This document shows, piece after piece, positions 60,108 to 64,000 of a stretch of DNA of 64,000 nucleotides. This DNA comes from Paenibacillus sp. E222 (GTDB lineage: Bacteria; Bacillota; Bacilli; Paenibacillales; Paenibacillaceae): positions 5,828,001-5,892,000 of the forward strand of contig NZ_CP058552.1 of assembly GCF_013401555.1 (NCBI RefSeq), in the 5' to 3' direction. Positions within the stretch are counted from its first letter, which is position 1. Each line of letters opens with the position of its first letter. The translations under genes were made by a program, and so were the position numbers. Under the pieces are notes generated by a model. The model did not search any database. It worked only from the letters and a program-made list of their open reading frames with translations, and was not told the origin of the DNA.

Positions 60108-60932
60108 TCATCCTTTCATTCCTGAAGTAATCATACCGCTGACAAAATATCGCTGGAAAACCATAAAAACAATCAGTACCGGAAGCATCGTGATTACGGA
60201 CATCGCTAGCAAACTTCCCCAATCTACGTTGTATTCACCAATAAAATTAGAAAGCGCAAGCTGAATCGTATATTTCGATGGATCACTAATAGCAATTAAC
60301 GGCCATACAAAATCATCCCATCTCCACATGAAGGAGAAGATCGCGAGCACCGCAAGAATCGGCTTCGCTATGGGTAGAATAATGCTCCAGTAAATTTTCC
60401 ATTCGCCCGCTCCATCCATCCGGGCAGCCTCCAGCAGCTCGTCCGGTACGGACAACAAATACTGCCGCATAAGGAATACACCTGTTGGGGTCGCTGCTGG
60501 CGGGATAATAATCGCGAGCAGACTATTATATAACCCCAGTGCGCTCAGCACCTTGAATATGGGAATCATGATTACCTCAATCGGAATCATGAGTGTTGAG
60601 ATAAAACCGATTAATATGATCGTGCTTCCGCGGAAGCGATACTTCGCGAGTGCAAAGCCTGCCATGGAATTGATCAATAACAGCAGCACCGTTGAGGACA
60701 CCGTTACAATCGTACTATTCATAAAATACAAGCCAAAATCGCCTTTCCTGAATGCCTCCTTGAAATGCTCGAAGGTGACGGGCTGCGGCCACAGCTTGGG
60801 TGGGAAACTATACAGATCGCTATTCGTTTTCAAAGCAGAAATCACGACCCACAGGACAGGCAGAAGCCACACCACGGCGGCGACACTTAACATACTGTAG
60901 ATGACAATTTTGACCATAGGCTTCATTACCAT
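60108..60932 (-). CDS. Sugar ABC transporter permease, MalG type
   Basis: 274-residue CUT1 permease: first helix IYSMLSVAAVVWLLPVLWVVIS, then LWPQPVTFEHFKEAF, EAA loop LLEAARMDGAGEWKIYWSIILP, and the end QRYFVSGMITSGMKG. ATG at 60932 overlaps the stop of the preceding permease in TGATG, with GGAGGGG as ribosome site, so the two are coupled. Transport partner of the binding protein at 61930. Confidence 0.94.
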   Translation of the reverse strand: MVMKPMVKIVIYSMLSVAAVVWLLPVLWVVISALKTNSDLYSFPPKLWPQPVTFEHFKEAFRKGDFGLYFMNSTIVTVSSTVLLLLINSMAGFALAKYRFRGSTIILIGFISTLMIPIEVIMIPIFKVLSALGLYNSLLAIIIPPAATPTGVFLMRQYLLSVPDELLEAARMDGAGEWKIYWSIILPIAKPILAVLAIFSFMWRWDDFVWPLIAISDPSKYTIQLALSNFIGEYNVDWGSLLAMSVITMLPVLIVFMVFQRYFVSGMITSGMKG

Positions 60933-61837
60933 CAGACAGCCCCTCCTTTCGATAGACGGAATTGCAGCGCCGAGAATCCGCCAATAAGGATAAACAGCAT
61001 CACCGACATGGCACTAGCCAGACCAAGCTCCTGTCTGTTAAAGCCGATCTCATAAATATATTGAACAATATAGGTGGTTTCTTTGCCCGGCCCACCACCT
61101 GTAAGCGCAAACATAAGTGGGAATGCTTTGAACGCGTCAATCAGAGTCAGCATCACAACAAGCAAGCTTGTGGGCTTCAAAAGCGGGAGCGTGATATAGC
61201 GGAACACCTTCATTCCCGTTGCCCCGTCCAAGCGGGCAGCCTCATAATAATCCGTAGGTATAGCCTGCAAGCCTGCAATAAAAATGACCATGAAAAAGCC
61301 TGCACGTGACCATACCGTCGCGATGATTACAGCCGTATTTGCCCAAAAGGAAGAGGTTAGAAAGCCGACCGGTTCCACACCAACCACGGTTAACAGATGA
61401 TTCAAGATGCCAAATGAATCTCCGAAAATCCACTTCCAGGTCAACCCTACGATAATGTAAGAAATCATGGTCGGCCAGTAAAATACGGCCCTGAAGAAAC
61501 CGCGCATTCTAATCTCGCGTGCAAGCAGTAAAGCAATGCCTAACGCTGCTGCATAGATTAGCGGGACAACAATTGCTGCATAAATCCCCGTTCGTCCGAT
61601 GGTCGACCAAAATTCCCGATCCCCTATAATTTTGATATAATTGTCCAGCCCGTTAAACTTCATTGGGTTCAATCCATCATAGACATGAAAGGAATAGTAG
61701 AGGCCCAATAAAGAGGGAAATACGATAAAAGTGCCAAAGATCAGGAGGTTGGGAAGTATAAACAGATAAGGAGCAATAACGAGCTTCCTGTTCTGTTTTG
61801 CCAGCGTATTCCTGTTTAATCGTTGTCCTTCACTCAT
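60932..61837 (-). CDS. Sugar ABC transporter permease, MalF/UgpA type
   Basis: 301-residue CUT1 permease with a basic cytosolic start (RLNRNTLAKQNRK), first helix APYLFILPNLLIFGTFIVFPS, EAA loop YYEAARLDGATGMKVFRYITLP and GGPGKETTYIVQYIYEIGF near the end. AAGGAAGGGG precedes the start. The gene is 92 bp after the binding-protein gene and overlaps the next permease by one base. Confidence 0.94.
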   Translation of the reverse strand: MSEGQRLNRNTLAKQNRKLVIAPYLFILPNLLIFGTFIVFPSLLGLYYSFHVYDGLNPMKFNGLDNYIKIIGDREFWSTIGRTGIYAAIVVPLIYAAALGIALLLAREIRMRGFFRAVFYWPTMISYIIVGLTWKWIFGDSFGILNHLLTVVGVEPVGFLTSSFWANTAVIIATVWSRAGFFMVIFIAGLQAIPTDYYEAARLDGATGMKVFRYITLPLLKPTSLLVVMLTLIDAFKAFPLMFALTGGGPGKETTYIVQYIYEIGFNRQELGLASAMSVMLFILIGGFSALQFRLSKGGAV

Positions 61838-61929
61838 CTGCTTGCCCCTTCCTTATGCGTTATTCGAAAGGGGGGCTTTACAGGAATCGGTAAGCCCCCG
61901 TTATGTGAACTAACCAAATGGCTTTAGGT

Positions 61930-63201
61930 TTATTGACTGCCAATAGCCTCATTAATCAGTTTGGCTGTTCGATCCAAAGCCTCCTGCGGAGTTGCCTTGT
62001 CAGACAGAACGTCCATAATATTATTTTTCAAATCCGTTGAAATTTTGGATATAAGCGTTTGCCTAGACCAGTCATTCGCTGCAAGAGGCGAACTGTTCTT
62101 CAGTTCATCTGCGAAAATTTCAAACATCTCCTTGCCAAATTCATAATTCAGCACAGAGCTGTCCTTCCGTGGACTCATGAACAACGACTCCTGATTGTAT
62201 TTGGAATTCACCTCTTTGGACGTTAGATATTCAATAAATTCTGCCGCTTCCTTCTCATAACCACTGCCTTCGAAAGCCATCAGGAACTTGCCGCCTGGCA
62301 CGGAAGAACGTTGAGTTTCTTTCGGCATATAAGTGACGCCCCATTCAAAGTCGGTGATATCCTTGTAATTGCTGATCATCCAGTTGCCAGCCCAGTGAGT
62401 AGCCACCGTTCCGGAACGGAACAGGTTGTTCGGATTTTCCCCTCCGAGCCAAACGGATTCGGGCATGATCCCTTCTTGATGAAGCTGCTTGAACTTCTCC
62501 ATGGCACGGATTCCGGCTTCATTGTTAATGGCCGCCGCACTGCCATCCTCTGTTAAGATGCTTCCACCATACTGGTACAAAAGAGTGGACCATCGATGCG
62601 GTGTGACATCCCATACCATGCCATATCGTGCCCCGCCTTTGTCCATAACCTCTTTTAACGCAGCGGTGTATTCATCCCACGTCCATACCTGGTCAGGAGA
62701 GGTCGGTACTTTGACACCCGCTTTATCAAATAAGGTTTTGTTATAAATAAGCCCATTCGCTGTGACATCCATAGGCGCAGCTACCAGCTTGTCATTCATA
62801 ACATAATAAGGTTTAAGGGAGTCAATAAATTGATCCTTGAATTGATCCGCATTGCCCATGTAAGGTGTAAGATCAACGGCCTGATTAGCAAACGATCCCG
62901 TATCCGTGACCCGACTCAGGGCAGGAGGCTTTCCGCCGGATAACATCGTTTTCAATTTGGTTTGGATATCCTTGAAGCCGACTTCAATGAGATTGATCTT
63001 AACCTGGGTGTTGGTCTGCTCATAATCTTTGATGATTTCCTTGATGACTTCTCCTTCTTTTCCGTCAGAGAACCACAAGAAATCCAGAGTTGCTTGTTTT
63101 CCATTGGCACTTGTACCTGAATTCCCGCAAGCAGTCAGCACGATGAGTAACATGACCAATACCATGCTAGTGATGAGCTTAAACGTTGTTCTTCTTGTCA
63201 T
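61930..63201 (-). CDS. Sugar ABC transporter substrate-binding lipoprotein
   Basis: 423-residue family 1 binding protein. Signal MTRRTTFKLITSMVLVMLLI leading to lipobox LTAC. Mature motifs: LDFLWFSDGKEGEVIKEIIKD, MLSGGKPPALSRVTDTG, YNKTLFDKAGVKVPTSPDQVWTW. ATG at 63201 with AAGGAGATG is chosen since it gives the signal peptide; an upstream in-frame start would overlap the regulator gene. The ligand is expected to be the oligosaccharide that GH105 and the 851-residue protein process. Confidence 0.94.
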   Translation of the reverse strand: MTRRTTFKLITSMVLVMLLIVLTACGNSGTSANGKQATLDFLWFSDGKEGEVIKEIIKDYEQTNTQVKINLIEVGFKDIQTKLKTMLSGGKPPALSRVTDTGSFANQAVDLTPYMGNADQFKDQFIDSLKPYYVMNDKLVAAPMDVTANGLIYNKTLFDKAGVKVPTSPDQVWTWDEYTAALKEVMDKGGARYGMVWDVTPHRWSTLLYQYGGSILTEDGSAAAINNEAGIRAMEKFKQLHQEGIMPESVWLGGENPNNLFRSGTVATHWAGNWMISNYKDITDFEWGVTYMPKETQRSSVPGGKFLMAFEGSGYEKEAAEFIEYLTSKEVNSKYNQESLFMSPRKDSSVLNYEFGKEMFEIFADELKNSSPLAANDWSRQTLISKISTDLKNNIMDVLSDKATPQEALDRTAKLINEAIGSQ

Positions 63202-63223
63202 ATCAACATCTCCTTGGAAGGGT

Positions 63224-64000
63224 TTAATGAATTTGGGCTTCCTTAAGCAATTCACTTTTACGGAATACCTGTGGTGATACACCCACATATTGTTTAAAGG
63301 CCCTGCTAAAATATACCGGTGTGTTAAAGCCTAGTGTCTCTGATATGGACAAGATCGGCGCATCCGTAGACAGCAACATTTTTTTGGCCTCAGCAACTCT
63401 TTTCCGTATTACATAATTGCTTATCGTATATCCCGTCGTCTCTTTGAAAGAATGACAAATGTAGTACTTATTCAAATGGAGTGTTTTGGACAAGTCATCC
63501 AAAGATACATTCTCCGTGTAGTTCTGGTTTAAATAATGAAGAACCCGGCTTACGCTTGTCTGCTTTTGGGAAGAAAATAAAATATCATTTACGGATCGCT
63601 CACTGGTCATTTTCCGATAAATCCGCAGTAGCAATTGGGTAAGACTCAATTTGACCATGGTTTTGTATCCTGTATTTCCGGCATCCATCTCCTCTTTGAT
63701 CCCCTTAAATATACCTGTGATATGCTCACGTTCCTCCGGGGGCCAATGCACCAATAACCCATTGGGATGACGGAATATGGACATCAGATTCTCCAACTGA
63801 CTGACAGCAAGCATGTCCAAAAGCAATAATTCCGTGAAATTGACGAAACTTCGCTTGTACACGATTTCTCTTGAAGGATTGATTCGGTGCGGCACACCGC
63901 CTCTGAATATAAACATATCTCCGGGCAACGGCTTATATATTCGGTCACCGATTAAAAAGGTTGCATCTCCTTGAATAAAATAATGTATCTCATACCCATT
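63224..64000 (-). CDS. AraC-family regulator, 5' partial
   Basis: The frame is open to the window edge (259 codons seen). The visible N-terminal part is a cupin (YEIHYFIQGDATFLIGDR, PGDMFIFRGGVPHRI), the end a double HTH: LDDLSKTLHLNKYYICHSFK and ISETLGFNTPVYFSRAFKQ, finishing VSPQVFRKSELL. It precedes, on the same strand, the binding protein (22 bp), permeases and two enzymes, and is probably their activator. A cupin that senses the imported sugar would explain the arrangement. Confidence 0.92.
   Translation of the reverse strand, partial: NGYEIHYFIQGDATFLIGDRIYKPLPGDMFIFRGGVPHRINPSREIVYKRSFVNFTELLLLDMLAVSQLENLMSIFRHPNGLLVHWPPEEREHITGIFKGIKEEMDAGNTGYKTMVKLSLTQLLLRIYRKMTSERSVNDILFSSQKQTSVSRVLHYLNQNYTENVSLDDLSKTLHLNKYYICHSFKETTGYTISNYVIRKRVAEAKKMLLSTDAPILSISETLGFNTPVYFSRAFKQYVGVSPQVFRKSELLKEAQIH

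Overview
The window looks like a chromosomal segment of a Paenibacillus-type, low- to mid-GC Firmicute. The basis is strong AGGAGG-type ribosome sites, many carbohydrate-uptake operons under AraC, LacI and DeoR regulators, an SLH-anchored GH18 protein, DUF3243, DUF2500 and DUF2062 proteins, a B. subtilis-like hxlA/hxlB/hxlR set, lutABC, and a BM3-type P450-reductase fusion. No rRNA, tRNA, CRISPR array, prophage or insertion sequence was recognised. Gene identities come from reading motifs and from remembered family sequences, not from database searches.

Layout. 1-5.9 kb (+): a sugar operon of an AraC regulator (cut by the window edge), two CUT1 permeases, a lipoprotein binding protein and an MGH1-like (alpha/alpha)6 glycosidase, with a perfect-consensus cre site after the regulator. 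6-11.3 kb: two small unknown genes, the CYP102-type P450 and a thiol peroxidase. 11.5-16.8 kb (-): rhamnulokinase and a DeoR regulator followed by lutABC (L-lactate oxidation). 17-21.9 kb: DUF2500, pepF, hxlR and hxlAB. The intergenic spaces here carry two copies of a ~190-bp imperfect-palindrome repeat. 22-30.3 kb: a further ~97-bp palindrome, a lactonase, an auxin-efflux-type carrier, DUF2062, OsmC, a second DeoR paralogue, an OYE-type reductase, a SRAP protein, and a small secreted metalloprotease paired with a lipoprotein. 30.5-37.5 kb: AraC/GH42 beta-galactosidase and LacI/GH2 beta-mannosidase loci. 37.6-51.8 kb: housekeeping and envelope genes, including an EamA/LysR pair, ctaB, a half-size MFS protein with a FAD oxidase, a thioredoxin-reductase-like protein, SLH-GH18, a nitroreductase, an acyl-ACP thioesterase, an AraC regulator and a second peroxidase.

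51.9-56.2 kb (-) is visibly more AT-rich and consists of single, weakly related genes (HAD phosphatase, DUF6886, two GNATs, a TIKI-like protein, an MBL-fold hydrolase). Two neighbouring genes there carry single-base frameshifts, and the HAD gene has no ordinary start codon beside a run of seven G. This is either local gene decay or a cluster of homopolymer errors.

56.4-64 kb (-) is a Gram-positive polysaccharide-utilisation-type locus: an AraC regulator (cut by the window edge), a lipoprotein binding protein, two permeases, a GH105 unsaturated-uronyl hydrolase and an 851-residue cytoplasmic protein that I could not assign to any family. That protein is the best candidate for something undescribed. 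Neither CUT1 operon encodes its own ATPase, so a shared MsmX/MsmK-type ATPase elsewhere in the genome is expected.
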